64,000 nt of DNA from Cyclobacteriaceae bacterium (GTDB lineage Bacteria > Bacteroidota > Bacteroidia > Cytophagales > Cyclobacteriaceae): assembly GCA_023151255.1 (NCBI GenBank), contig JAKLJG010000002.1, positions 1 through 64,000 on the forward strand. Direction: 5' to 3'. This document shows positions 19,508-27,826 of the stretch, in pieces. The translations under genes and the position numbers were made by a program. Numbering within the stretch: the stretch's first letter is position 1; every line of letters begins with the position of its first letter. The notes under the pieces are model-generated. The model was not told where the DNA came from. It worked only from the letters and a program-made list of their open reading frames with translations, and did no database searches.

Positions 19508-20737
19508 TCAGGCCACCAACAATGTATTCGCGTTAACTGTGGCAAGAGCCGGAACAAAATCGGGTTCAGGGGCCAGAATGAATCCAACCCGACTGTCGCT
19601 GCTCCAGGTTTTTAATTTGTTGAAAGGGAGCCTCCCGCATAAATACTGGCTGTGGGCCCCGGCATAACCCGATTCAACTTCCTGAAAGTTATTAAGCGGA
19701 ATCCCTTGTTCGGCAGGCAAGCGCACAAATGTTCTTACAGCGATGTCGTTCGAAAACCGAACGTCACTGTGTTGTTGAAGCTTGCGGTATTCATACCGGT
19801 AGCCATACCGCAGTGCTGAAATATCCGAAAGCACGGCTGAGCCCGTAGGGTAACCGCCTGCTCCTTTGCCAATGAATAACTGCTTCTCTGAAAAAGCTCC
19901 GCGTACTTGTACGGCATTGTATTCGTTTTGAATGTGCCTTAGTGAATTATCATTTTCAACAAACTGAGGCGCTACAAGCGCATGGATAGCGTTGTCGGTT
20001 TTGAATGCGCAAGCCACCAGTTTAACAGCAAGTTTGTTTTCCCGGGCATAATCCAGATCATCTGCGCTTATACGGTCAATACCGATGTTGGTAATATCAT
20101 CCGGCTTAACAAATACACCGAATGCATGTGCAAGCACAATGGCGAGTTTGTATTTCGGATCGAAGCCGGCCACATCCAGAGTCGGGTCTGACTCAGCAAA
20201 GCCAAGCTGTTGCGCTTCGGCCAAGGCTTCGGCATAGCTTTTCTCTTCATTAAAAATTTTGGAAAGGATGTAATTGGTGGAGCCGTTGAAAATTCCGCAT
20301 ACTTCGGTAATCAGGTCGTTATCGTAATATTCTTCCAGGTTACGGATTATCGGGATGCTGCCGCAAACAGCTCCTTCATACAAAACCGACCGGCCATACT
20401 GTTGTTGGAGGTGATAGACTTCTTCGAGGTTTTCGGCCAGCATTTTTTTGTTGGCCGTTACCACGTGCTTGCCGTTTTGCAGAGCTTCCTTCAAAATAGC
20501 AAAAGCGGCATCTGCATCATCAATCAATTCAACAACCACATCTATTTCCGGGTCATGCAGGATAACGGCTTTATCCAATGTAAAGAATGAATCCGGCAGC
20601 GATCGTTTTTTTTCAGGATGCTTTATGCATATCTTTTTTATTTCGGCCTTAATTCCCCGCGTTTCATGAAGTACATGGTATAACCCCTGGCCTACGCAGC
20701 CAAACCCAAATAATCCGAGTTTCAATATTTTTCCCAT
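19508..20737 (-). CDS. hom: Homoserine dehydrogenase
   Basis: This 409-residue cytoplasmic enzyme reduces aspartate semialdehyde to homoserine, the branch point to methionine and threonine. The N-terminal NAD(P) fold is LGLFGFGCVGQGL. The catalytic part contains NGSTNYILSKI and the signature LGFAESDPTLDVAGFDPKYKLAIL-like stretch, with the active-site Lys within it. There is no fused aspartokinase. The gene begins 12 bp after the trans-sulfuration gene, so both are controlled by the SAM riboswitch upstream. Confidence 0.94.
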   Translation of the reverse strand: MGKILKLGLFGFGCVGQGLYHVLHETRGIKAEIKKICIKHPEKKRSLPDSFFTLDKAVILHDPEIDVVVELIDDADAAFAILKEALQNGKHVVTANKKMLAENLEEVYHLQQQYGRSVLYEGAVCGSIPIIRNLEEYYDNDLITEVCGIFNGSTNYILSKIFNEEKSYAEALAEAQQLGFAESDPTLDVAGFDPKYKLAIVLAHAFGVFVKPDDITNIGIDRISADDLDYARENKLAVKLVACAFKTDNAIHALVAPQFVENDNSLRHIQNEYNAVQVRGAFSEKQLFIGKGAGGYPTGSAVLSDISALRYGYRYEYRKLQQHSDVRFSNDIAVRTFVRLPAEQGIPLNNFQEVESGYAGAHSQYLCGRLPFNKLKTWSSDSRVGFILAPEPDFVPALATVNANTLLVA

Positions 20738-20749
20738 TGCGATGTTGTG

Positions 20750-21919
20750 TTATGCGTTTACTAATTTTTTTGCTTTTACTCTTTCTATGGCCTGCTTCAG
20801 GTCGGCAATCAAATCATGGGCATCCTCAATGCCGCAGGAGAGGCGGATGAGTGAATCAGCCACACCCGACTGCAACCGCTTTTCGCGCGGGATGGATTTG
20901 TGTGTCATCTGGGCCGGGTGGCAGATGAGGCTCTTAACACCACCCAGGCTTTCGGCCAGCTTAAAGTATTTTGTTGTGGTAACCAGGTTCACGGCTGCTC
21001 CTTCTGTATCGTCTTTAAGGGTGAAAGAAAGAACACCTCCGAACAAGCCGTTCTGTTGCTGTGCAGCAATGGCGTGATTTTTATGAGGAGGCAAACCCGG
21101 GTAATACACGTTTTCAATTTCATCGCATTGCGAAAGGAAACGGGCAACCTGCAAGGCCGTATTACATTGCCGTGGAACGCGCAGCGTAACCGTTTCAATG
21201 CCGCGGATGGTGAGCCAGCAATCCTGCGGGCCAAGGATGCCGCCTGTGGCGTTTTGAATGAACTTGATTTTTTCGGCCAGTTCTTCGGTTTTCACTACTA
21301 CCAGCCCGGCTACCAGGTCGGAGTGACCCGCCAGGTATTTCGTTCCGCTGTGGATAACGATGTCGGCACCCAGCGCAAGCGGCTTTTGAGCTACCGGTGA
21401 GGCAAAGGTGTTATCAACAACTACCAGAATTTGATTGGCGTGTGCAATGGCAGCAATTTTTTCGATATCCGAAATTTTTAAAGTCGGATTGGTAGGCGAC
21501 TCCAGCCAGATGAGTTTGGTTTTATCGTTGATGTAATCAATGATGTTTTCGGCATCGGTTGTGTCAACGTAATGGATTTTGATGCCGAATTTTTCATAGA
21601 TGTGCGTAAACAGCCGGTACGCCCCGCCATAGATGTCATCTACCGCGATGATTTCATCACCGGTTGAAAGCAGTTTGGCTACCGCATCGATGGCGGCAAG
21701 GCCGGTGGCGAAAGCAAAGCCTGCCCGGCCGCCTTCCAGCTTGGCGATGATATTTTCCAGTGCCAGCCGGGTGGGATTGTTCGAACGGCCGTAGTCAAAC
21801 CCTTTGTTTACACCGGGCGCCTGTTGCACGTAGGTGGCGGTTTGGTAAATGGGTACGGAAATGGAGCCGGTTAGTTCGTCAACCGGTACACTGTGAATGA
21901 TGGAAGTGGTGTTGCTCAT
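20750..21919 (-). CDS. Cystathionine gamma-synthase/lyase-family PLP enzyme
   Basis: This enzyme has 389 residues from the chosen ATG at 21919. An upstream in-frame ATG at 21970 would add 17 basic residues not typical of the family and would reach almost to the riboswitch terminator. It belongs to the Cys/Met-metabolism PLP family; the cofactor Lys is in HSGTKYLAGHSD and the signature FDYGRSNNPTR is near the start. Members include cystathionine gamma-synthase, cystathionine lyases and O-acylhomoserine sulfhydrylases, which sequence alone does not separate. The SAM riboswitch and the following hom favour a role in methionine synthesis (metB-like). Confidence 0.9.
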   Translation of the reverse strand: MSNTTSIIHSVPVDELTGSISVPIYQTATYVQQAPGVNKGFDYGRSNNPTRLALENIIAKLEGGRAGFAFATGLAAIDAVAKLLSTGDEIIAVDDIYGGAYRLFTHIYEKFGIKIHYVDTTDAENIIDYINDKTKLIWLESPTNPTLKISDIEKIAAIAHANQILVVVDNTFASPVAQKPLALGADIVIHSGTKYLAGHSDLVAGLVVVKTEELAEKIKFIQNATGGILGPQDCWLTIRGIETVTLRVPRQCNTALQVARFLSQCDEIENVYYPGLPPHKNHAIAAQQQNGLFGGVLSFTLKDDTEGAAVNLVTTTKYFKLAESLGGVKSLICHPAQMTHKSIPREKRLQSGVADSLIRLSCGIEDAHDLIADLKQAIERVKAKKLVNA

Positions 21920-21989
21920 GGTAACTGATTTTTTTGGTTTTACATTTTTTTTAAACCACTTACCGAGCAAGGCGTACCGGAACGAGCAA

Positions 21990-22023
21990 GAAAAAAGCTC
22001 TTCCGATAAATCAGAAGAGCTTT
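21990..22023 (-). terminator. Terminator of the SAM riboswitch expression platform
   Basis: A 10-bp stem with arms aaagctcttc (21994-22003) and gaagagcttt (22014-22023) is followed, on the minus strand, by a U-tract. It lies between the riboswitch aptamer and the trans-sulfuration gene, the position expected for SAM-induced transcription termination. Confidence 0.88.
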
Positions 22024-22058
22024 GTAATTCAGGTAAAATTATTCAAGCTATAATCTGA

Positions 22059-22172
22059 CTTATCTCTCCCTGATTTCTCAGGGCTGGAGTTGGCACCTTA
22101 CCGCTGACACGTTGGTCAGGGCAGGTTGTCAAGGCTTCATCGGGCCATTTCCCTCAGCCTTTCTTGATAAGT
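22059..22172 (-). promoter_or_regulatory. SAM-I (S-box) riboswitch aptamer
   Basis: The minus strand reads from the P1 strand CTTATC through AAGAAAGGCTGAGGGA, the hallmark ATGGCCCGATGAAGCC and ACAACC, to GGTAAGGTGCCAACTCC, and closes with GATAAG pairing to the first strand. These are the conserved blocks of the S-box aptamer that binds S-adenosylmethionine. A promoter lies directly upstream and an intrinsic terminator directly downstream. It should switch off the trans-sulfuration gene and hom when SAM is plentiful. Confidence 0.95.
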
Positions 22173-22192
22173 GAATTGTTAAAGAACGTGTA

Positions 22193-22225
22193 CAAAGATA
22201 AACAGAATGTTTTTTAAAAATCCAA
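22193..22225 (-). promoter_or_regulatory. Promoter of the SAM riboswitch operon (TTG-N22-TATCTTTG)
   Basis: On the minus strand a TTG (22225-22223) and TATCTTTG (22200-22193) are separated by 22 bp. The predicted start is near 22189, about 17 nt before the riboswitch P1 stem, so the whole aptamer would be transcribed. Confidence 0.7.
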
Positions 22226-22288
22226 AAGCTATTCCGGAAAATGCTTTAAAGCTTGTTAATTTAATAGGGTAAATCCCTCTCACGGCTT

Positions 22289-22999
22289 ATGCAGGCAAAC
22301 GGGTGTTCGGTGTTGAGTTTAATTTTTATGCTGGGTGTGTACAAGGCTGCCATCTGTCAGGATTACAGCGCATTACGTAATGCTATGGTGGATAATCAAC
22401 TGAAAGCACGAGGTATCAGATCAGCGGCTGTGCTTGCTGCCATGCGCAAGGTGGAACGCCACCGGTTTGTTCCTGAAAATATTTCTGTCCAGGCATATAA
22501 CGACAGCGCCTTGCCCATAGGCAAGGGGCAAACCATATCGCAGCCGTACATTGTTGCGTTCATGACGGAAGTACTAAATGTAAAGCCAACCGATAAAGTA
22601 CTTGAAATCGGCACAGGCTCCGGATACCAGGCGGCCATCCTTGCCGAATTATGCAAGGAAGTATACACCATTGAACTGGAGCCGGTGCTGGGCAACCGTG
22701 CCGACAGCCTGTTGAGGCAGTTGAATTACACTAATATTTTTGTACGCATCGGTGATGGCTACCAGGGCTGGCCGGAGGCGGCTCCGTTTGATGCCATTAT
22801 TGTTACCTGTTCGCCCAGCCACATTCCTAAGCCATTGGAAGAACAACTCAGAGAAGGCGGGCGGATGATTATTCCGGTAGGAGAAGTTTCAGTACAGGAA
22901 CTTGTTTTGGTAACAAAAGAAAACGGCAAACTGAAGCGCCAAAACCGCCTGCCTGTGTTGTTTGTGCCCATGCGTGATAAACGGGGTAAGCGGTACTGA
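22289..22999 (+). CDS. pcm: Protein-L-isoaspartate O-methyltransferase, probably exported
   Basis: This 236-residue SAM-dependent enzyme methylates isoaspartyl residues in damaged proteins so that they can revert to aspartate. The SAM motif I is VLEIGTGSGYQAA, preceded by the PCMT block GQTISQPYIVAFMTE. Residues 1-24 form a hydrophobic leader (SVLSLIFMLGVYKAAICQ), so the enzyme may act in the periplasm, although no SAM would be expected there. It is divergent from the SAM-riboswitch operon; the 290 bp between holds only that control region and nothing else I recognise. Confidence 0.92.
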   Translation: MQANGCSVLSLIFMLGVYKAAICQDYSALRNAMVDNQLKARGIRSAAVLAAMRKVERHRFVPENISVQAYNDSALPIGKGQTISQPYIVAFMTEVLNVKPTDKVLEIGTGSGYQAAILAELCKEVYTIELEPVLGNRADSLLRQLNYTNIFVRIGDGYQGWPEAAPFDAIIVTCSPSHIPKPLEEQLREGGRMIIPVGEVSVQELVLVTKENGKLKRQNRLPVLFVPMRDKRGKRY

Positions 23000-23085
23000 C
23001 TGCAGTGTAAAAACTTAACGTTGGTAAAGCTATCAAATGCGGTTTTTAATGGTTACCTTTCTTTTAAACCAAAACCCCACGTGCT

Positions 23086-23667
23086 ATGAAAAATGTGTTA
23101 ACCGGCTTTGCGGCAGGTGTGCTCCTGTTGCTGGCCATTGCTTACTTTGTTAAACCCACCTGGCTGTGTGGCTCATCAGCCGCTGATGACAGCCGGAAAC
23201 CGCTTATTTCGCTGGCCGATTTGGCTATGGAGGTAAGCACACGGGAAGGCAATAATCTGGAAACCCTCGTAAAACTTGATAAACAGTTTTACAAAGCTTT
23301 GCTGCAGGGGAATAAGGTTGGCGGTATGTACTTTTATTCGCGCCATGGTTCTTGTTGTCCGTGCAGCACAGGGGGTACGAAATGTTGCTCCTGCTCTCAA
23401 GGTTCAGGCTTTGGCGTAATGAATAACTCAACTAATCAGGCTTATTTGATTAACCAGGGCATTTATAAGTTTACATCAAATTCAGATCAACAATCTTTTG
23501 GTAAAATTCCGCTTGAGGTAAAAGTGATAGATGATGTAAAAATTTTCCTGATCCCTGAATCGTTCGAAGCGGGTAATTATACGGCCAGGTTTGAAGGAAA
23601 TATTAATATTGAACTGGATATTGCAGTCAACTCGGATAAGACGTTCGATGTGATTGCCGTTCGGTAG
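23086..23667 (+). CDS. Unknown membrane-anchored protein with cysteine cluster
   Basis: I do not recognise this 193-residue protein. Residues 4-23 form one hydrophobic helix, followed by a soluble domain. About residues 89-107 hold a dense cysteine cluster (CCPCSTGG, then CCSCSQG) that could bind metal or form disulfides. The rest looks like a mixed alpha/beta or beta-sandwich domain. It lies 25 bp upstream of the TPR-CHAT gene in the same direction, so the two are probably co-transcribed. A role as partner or substrate of the CHAT protein is inference from this position only. Confidence 0.75.
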   Translation: MKNVLTGFAAGVLLLLAIAYFVKPTWLCGSSAADDSRKPLISLADLAMEVSTREGNNLETLVKLDKQFYKALLQGNKVGGMYFYSRHGSCCPCSTGGTKCCSCSQGSGFGVMNNSTNQAYLINQGIYKFTSNSDQQSFGKIPLEVKVIDDVKIFLIPESFEAGNYTARFEGNINIELDIAVNSDKTFDVIAVR

Positions 23668-23692
23668 TTTGAATTAAAATAGTGCCCAACCT

Positions 23693-26551
23693 ATGAAGTA
23701 CTGGCCCGCTTGGCTTGTATTTGTTTTTTCTTCATTTTTTGTACAGGCCCAGCATTCCAAAATAAGCAAGTTGCTGGATTCTGCCATGTCAATTTGGTAT
23801 AGCGATTTTGACAGAACTCAGCAACTTGTTTTAGAAGCCGAAAAATTTTTTACTGACAGCATTGCAACTGTCAATTCTGATCTTATTGATCTATACAAGC
23901 TTCGTATTCAATCCTGCCTGGCCTTTTCCCGGTTGCGCCAGATGAATCAATACATTCATGAGCTAGAGAGTTTTCTGATAAAGAATGAACAATACTTTAG
24001 TGAAGAGGAAGTAAACAAAATGAAATTGGATATAGCCTTTCCAAAGGCTCAGTATCATCTTGCTATTGGAGAAAATAAGAAAGCGCTGGAATCATTTTTA
24101 AACATGAAAGCTGAACTGATGAAATTGCCCCAGGCGCCTGAGGTGTGTTATGAAATTTATTTGCAATCAAACTATATTTCAGCAATACACCGTGATCTTG
24201 GTGAATTTGAAGCCTCGGTTAATGAGCAACTGGCCAGCCTATCTTACCTGCTTTGTTCAAAACGGTCAGGCTTTCCTGTTCTTTATCGAAACATAGGGCT
24301 CACCTATTTGGAGAAACATGATTTTAATGAGGCTGGTAAATATTTAAAGCGTGCAGAAGATTCTTTAAAGAGCGCTCTTCAACGATGGCCAGAAGAACAT
24401 GCACGCGTTGCCATCAGTTTATACGAAACGCAAGCAGGGTACTACGAGCGAATCGGACAACCGGATAGCGCCATAATGGCCATGAAGAAAGCACTGTCAC
24501 TCGTTCCTCTCCGGTCGGTAAACAATCTTTTTAAAGGCAGAATATATTACCGGCTTGGCGCCTTGAATCTGCGTCTTGGGCATCTATACGAAGCGAATAA
24601 ATACATTGACCGGGCAGAAGCAAATTTCAAAACCCTGGAAGGTGACCAGTTGCATTTAGCACGGACGTATTTACTTAAAGCCGATTGGTTATCCAAAGCA
24701 GGCAACTACGTAAAAGCTCTTACCTATTGCGAGCAGGCCGAATTGAAGTTAGCAGTTCGGATTGAATCAGATGCTGCCGGCAACCCCATCACAGCCGGTA
24801 CACTTTCGAAGAAGGATCTCTTCAACGTCCTGCAGAAAAAGGCGCGGTTGCTCGAGCAGTTCTTTGAACAAACAGGTGAGCATCAGCTGCTTGTCAATGC
24901 ACTAAATGCGAATCAATTGGCGCTGGCTTTGCTTGATAGTACGGCCAATGAATTTAGCCTGGATAAGGACAAGATTATATTGTCGGAATTAAGTTACAGT
25001 GCCTTTGAAGAAGGTATCCGCATGGCCAACCGGCTGTACCTCCTAACGGACGACAAGCAATATCTTGAAAAATGTTTCTGGCTTATGGATAAAAGCAAGG
25101 GAATTCTGCTGCTTGAAAACCTCCGGCTGGTAAACCGCTTTTCGGGTATTGAGCCCGAATGGCTGCAACGTGAAAGGGAATTGAAAGCAGAGATGCTTTG
25201 GATTGAACAGGAAATTTTTAAGGCGGAGTCGGCCCAAAATAAGGCTGAAGAATTGCAACCGCTGCGCGAACGCTATGGCATACTGAAACGCGATTATGGA
25301 GTGTTGGTGAGCCAGTTGAAAAGCCAGGCACCCAACTACTACCGGTTGCGGTTCGATCACTCGGTGGTAACCACACAAATTATTCAGCAGGAGCTACTAA
25401 AGCCCGGTGAAGCATTGATTGAATTTTTTTCAGGCGATTCGATACTGGCGGTAGCGGGCTTTACGATCTCGAAAAAATACATGCAGGTAAAACAGCTGCC
25501 TCCTGATTTCACAAATCAGGTAAACCGTTTACGGTCAGCCTTGCTAAGGCGCTCGGATGTATCGTTTAAACAAATAGCCACTGCACTGTATGACTTTTTA
25601 TTGAAAGACTGTTTGGCTGAGCTGGGTCAGGATGTCCATACACTTATCATAATTCCTGATGGGCTGCTTGGGTACATTCCGTTTGAGGTACTCAAGCCAT
25701 CACTGGATGATAACCGGTATCTTAACGATTATCAGACTATCCATTATGCCCATTCGGCAACCTACCTTGCTGAACAGCGGCAGCGCAGACCCCCTCGATC
25801 AAAATACTTTTTTGCCGGCTTTGTAGCATCGGGTAGCCCCGATCAACGTGTTCAACTTGCCACACGCGGTAAGGGATTAGCAGTGTTGAAAGGAGCCGAA
25901 CATGAAGTGACTTCCATAGCAGAATTGATTCGTTCAAAATTCAACATCTTCAGCCCGGCCGGTAAATCTGATTTCATCAATCATGCTTCTGATTATCATA
26001 TACTGCACCTGGCCATGCACTCGGTTGTAAACGATGTGAACCCGATGATGTCGGAAATGGTTTTTGCAATGGATTCAACTGGGCAATCACTTACAGCTGG
26101 TGAATTGTACGGCATGCAACTGCACTCAGCACTGGCGGTGCTGAGTGCATGCAATACGGGCATGGGCCAGTTGCAGCGGGGTGAGGGCATTATGAGTTTT
26201 TCAAGAGCATTTGCGTATGCCGGGGTACCTTCGGCAGTCATTAGTTTATGGAAGGTGCCTGATGAGGCAACTTCGAAAATTATGGTTGGGTTCTACAGGC
26301 ATTTAAAAAATGGCGAGCCGAAAGATAGGGCGTTGCAGTTGGCGCGCCAGCAGTTTGTGCGCGATAACCCGGAATATGCGCATCCGTTCTTTTGGTCGGG
26401 ATTTATTTTAACCGGCACAGCCGACCCGATTGAGTTCCCTTCGCAAATTCAGTGGTATTGGTATGTTGTAGCCTTGTTAATAGGGGTTGCCGGTACTTAT
26501 GTATTGCGTAAACGACTTACGCCAGGCCGTTACCTTTCAGGATTAGCATAA
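23693..26551 (+). CDS. Exported TPR-CHAT protein (caspase-like)
   Basis: This 952-residue protein has a signal peptide (1-19, VQAQ), helical TPR repeats over about 20-450, a coiled linker and a C-terminal CHAT domain. CHAT domains are caspase-fold cysteine proteases. Here the catalytic pair is H776 (LHLAMHS) and C820 (LSACNTG), followed by the family block SRAFAYAGVPSAVISLWKV. A single membrane helix (about 925-942) and a basic tail end the protein, so the protease should face the periplasm. Proteins of this layout are common in Bacteroidota but mostly uncharacterised. The 3' end overlaps the converging dinB-like gene by 35 bp. Confidence 0.9.
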   Translation: MKYWPAWLVFVFSSFFVQAQHSKISKLLDSAMSIWYSDFDRTQQLVLEAEKFFTDSIATVNSDLIDLYKLRIQSCLAFSRLRQMNQYIHELESFLIKNEQYFSEEEVNKMKLDIAFPKAQYHLAIGENKKALESFLNMKAELMKLPQAPEVCYEIYLQSNYISAIHRDLGEFEASVNEQLASLSYLLCSKRSGFPVLYRNIGLTYLEKHDFNEAGKYLKRAEDSLKSALQRWPEEHARVAISLYETQAGYYERIGQPDSAIMAMKKALSLVPLRSVNNLFKGRIYYRLGALNLRLGHLYEANKYIDRAEANFKTLEGDQLHLARTYLLKADWLSKAGNYVKALTYCEQAELKLAVRIESDAAGNPITAGTLSKKDLFNVLQKKARLLEQFFEQTGEHQLLVNALNANQLALALLDSTANEFSLDKDKIILSELSYSAFEEGIRMANRLYLLTDDKQYLEKCFWLMDKSKGILLLENLRLVNRFSGIEPEWLQRERELKAEMLWIEQEIFKAESAQNKAEELQPLRERYGILKRDYGVLVSQLKSQAPNYYRLRFDHSVVTTQIIQQELLKPGEALIEFFSGDSILAVAGFTISKKYMQVKQLPPDFTNQVNRLRSALLRRSDVSFKQIATALYDFLLKDCLAELGQDVHTLIIIPDGLLGYIPFEVLKPSLDDNRYLNDYQTIHYAHSATYLAEQRQRRPPRSKYFFAGFVASGSPDQRVQLATRGKGLAVLKGAEHEVTSIAELIRSKFNIFSPAGKSDFINHASDYHILHLAMHSVVNDVNPMMSEMVFAMDSTGQSLTAGELYGMQLHSALAVLSACNTGMGQLQRGEGIMSFSRAFAYAGVPSAVISLWKVPDEATSKIMVGFYRHLKNGEPKDRALQLARQQFVRDNPEYAHPFFWSGFILTGTADPIEFPSQIQWYWYVVALLIGVAGTYVLRKRLTPGRYLSGLA

Positions 26552-26972
26552 GCTGGCCGGTGTGATAGAGATCGTGATGGATGATGCCGTGAAGCATGGT
26601 AAAATACTTGAAAGGCCTGCCCGGAACTTTTTGCCACAATAATTCCTCCGGAGTTTGCTGCAATGCCGCTATCAGCTTTAGTTGACTTTCTTCCAACAAC
26701 TGAATCGCCTCATCCCAGTTCTTTTGTGCCGGGAAATTTTCTTCATCCGAAAGTTCAAAGTGCTCATCACCCTGCAGTTTTTTAACCACATACTTGCGCC
26801 ACGCAGCCATGTGGCGGATAAGTTCTTCAGCGGAATGGCTGTTACCCACGCGTAAGGTTGCATGTTCAGGCTTAAGTTTTTCGAGCACCTCTTTTACTGC
26901 CGGGCCATGCCACGCGTTCTTTTCGTAGGTGTGTGAAACAAGGTCGATGATTTTCTGAATGTCCGTTTTCAT
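26517..26972 (-). CDS. DinB-family four-helix metalloprotein
   Basis: This 151-residue protein has the DinB/YfiT fold. The three metal-binding histidines are visible as ELIRHMAAW and GIIHHDLYHTGQL. Some members are thiol-dependent S-transferases (bacillithiol or similar) and others are of unknown function. It begins 1 bp after the fabG stop on the same strand and so is co-transcribed with it. Its 3' end lies within the end of the CHAT gene on the other strand. Confidence 0.88.
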   Translation of the reverse strand: MKTDIQKIIDLVSHTYEKNAWHGPAVKEVLEKLKPEHATLRVGNSHSAEELIRHMAAWRKYVVKKLQGDEHFELSDEENFPAQKNWDEAIQLLEESQLKLIAALQQTPEELLWQKVPGRPFKYFTMLHGIIHHDLYHTGQLMLILKGNGLA

Positions 26973-26973
26973 A

Positions 26974-27720
26974 TCAGGTCAGCATGCCGCCATCAACCTG
27001 AAGTACCTGGCCGGTAATGTACGATGACATATCAGAAGCAAGAAACACGCAGGCATCGGCAACATCTTCGGGTTTGCCGCCCCGCTTAAGCGGTATGGCA
27101 TCGCGCCAGCTTTGCACAGTCTTTTCATCCAGCTTGCCGGTCATCTCTGTTTCAATAAACCCGGGAGCAATAGCATTGGAGCGGATGCCGCGCGAACCGA
27201 GTTCCAACGCTACTGATTTGGTGAAGCCTATTATACCGGCCTTAGAGGCAGCATAATTAGCCTGCCCTGCATTACCTTTTAAACCCACCACCGATGTCAT
27301 GTTAATGATGGAGCCACTCTTTTGTTTCATCATCGGTTTGGTAGCAGCCTTTACCGTGTTGAAGCAGGATTTGAGGTTAACATTAATCACTTTATCCCAT
27401 GCTTCTTCATTGAGGCGCAGCAAGAGGTTATCCATGGTGATACCGGCATTGTTTACAAGCACATCTAACGATCCGAAATCAGCCACCACATCGTTAATCA
27501 GTTTTTCGGCCTGGGTATAATCTGAGGCATCGGATCGATACCCCTTGGCTTTGATTCCCTTCGAAGCCAGTTCAGCCTCAAGAGCCTTGCCTTGTTCAAC
27601 ACTGGAAAGGTAGGTGAAGGCAACATTTGCACCTTGCTCAGCAAACCGAAGAGCAATGGCGCGGCCTATTCCTTTTGAGGCGCCAGTAATGAGGGTGGTT
27701 TTTCCTGCGAGTAGTTTCAT
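26974..27720 (-). CDS. fabG: 3-oxoacyl-ACP reductase FabG
   Basis: This 248-residue SDR reduces 3-oxoacyl-ACP with NADPH in fatty-acid elongation. The cofactor motif is TGASKGIG and the active site is complete, with Ser in NMTSVVG, Tyr and Lys in YAASK, and Asn in NNAG. The C-terminus GQVLQVDGGM is typical of FabG. A TATTTTTG box sits 23 nt upstream. It is divergent from lpdA and leads a two-gene operon with the DinB-like gene. Confidence 0.93.
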   Translation of the reverse strand: MKLLAGKTTLITGASKGIGRAIALRFAEQGANVAFTYLSSVEQGKALEAELASKGIKAKGYRSDASDYTQAEKLINDVVADFGSLDVLVNNAGITMDNLLLRLNEEAWDKVINVNLKSCFNTVKAATKPMMKQKSGSIINMTSVVGLKGNAGQANYAASKAGIIGFTKSVALELGSRGIRSNAIAPGFIETEMTGKLDEKTVQSWRDAIPLKRGGKPEDVADACVFLASDMSSYITGQVLQVDGGMLT

Positions 27721-27742
27721 TTATTGCGGGTTAGGATAAAGT

Positions 27743-27750
27743 CAAAAATA
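27743..27750 (-). promoter_or_regulatory. Promoter -7 box (TATTTTTG) for fabG
   Basis: TATTTTTG on the minus strand matches TAnnTTTG and would give a leader of about 19 nt before the fabG ATG at 27720. No clear -33 TTG is seen. Confidence 0.5.
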
Positions 27751-27774
27751 GCCAATTCCATTAAAAAGCCGCAT

Positions 27775-27803
27775 TTGGAAGCGCTTAAGAAGTTATATCT
27801 TTG
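27775..27803 (+). promoter_or_regulatory. Promoter of lpdA (TTG-N18-TATCTTTG)
   Basis: TTG at 27775-27777 and TATCTTTG at 27796-27803 are 18 bp apart, an ideal Bacteroidota sigma-factor promoter. The predicted start near 27807 gives a leader of about 20 nt before the lpdA ATG. Confidence 0.8.
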
Positions 27804-27826
27804 GCCCACTGAAAATTTTCCTTGCT

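Noticed and set aside
21920-21970. Upstream ATG adding 17 residues to the trans-sulfuration enzyme
   Set aside because: The added residues are basic and unlike the family N-terminus, and they would place the start very close to the riboswitch terminator.
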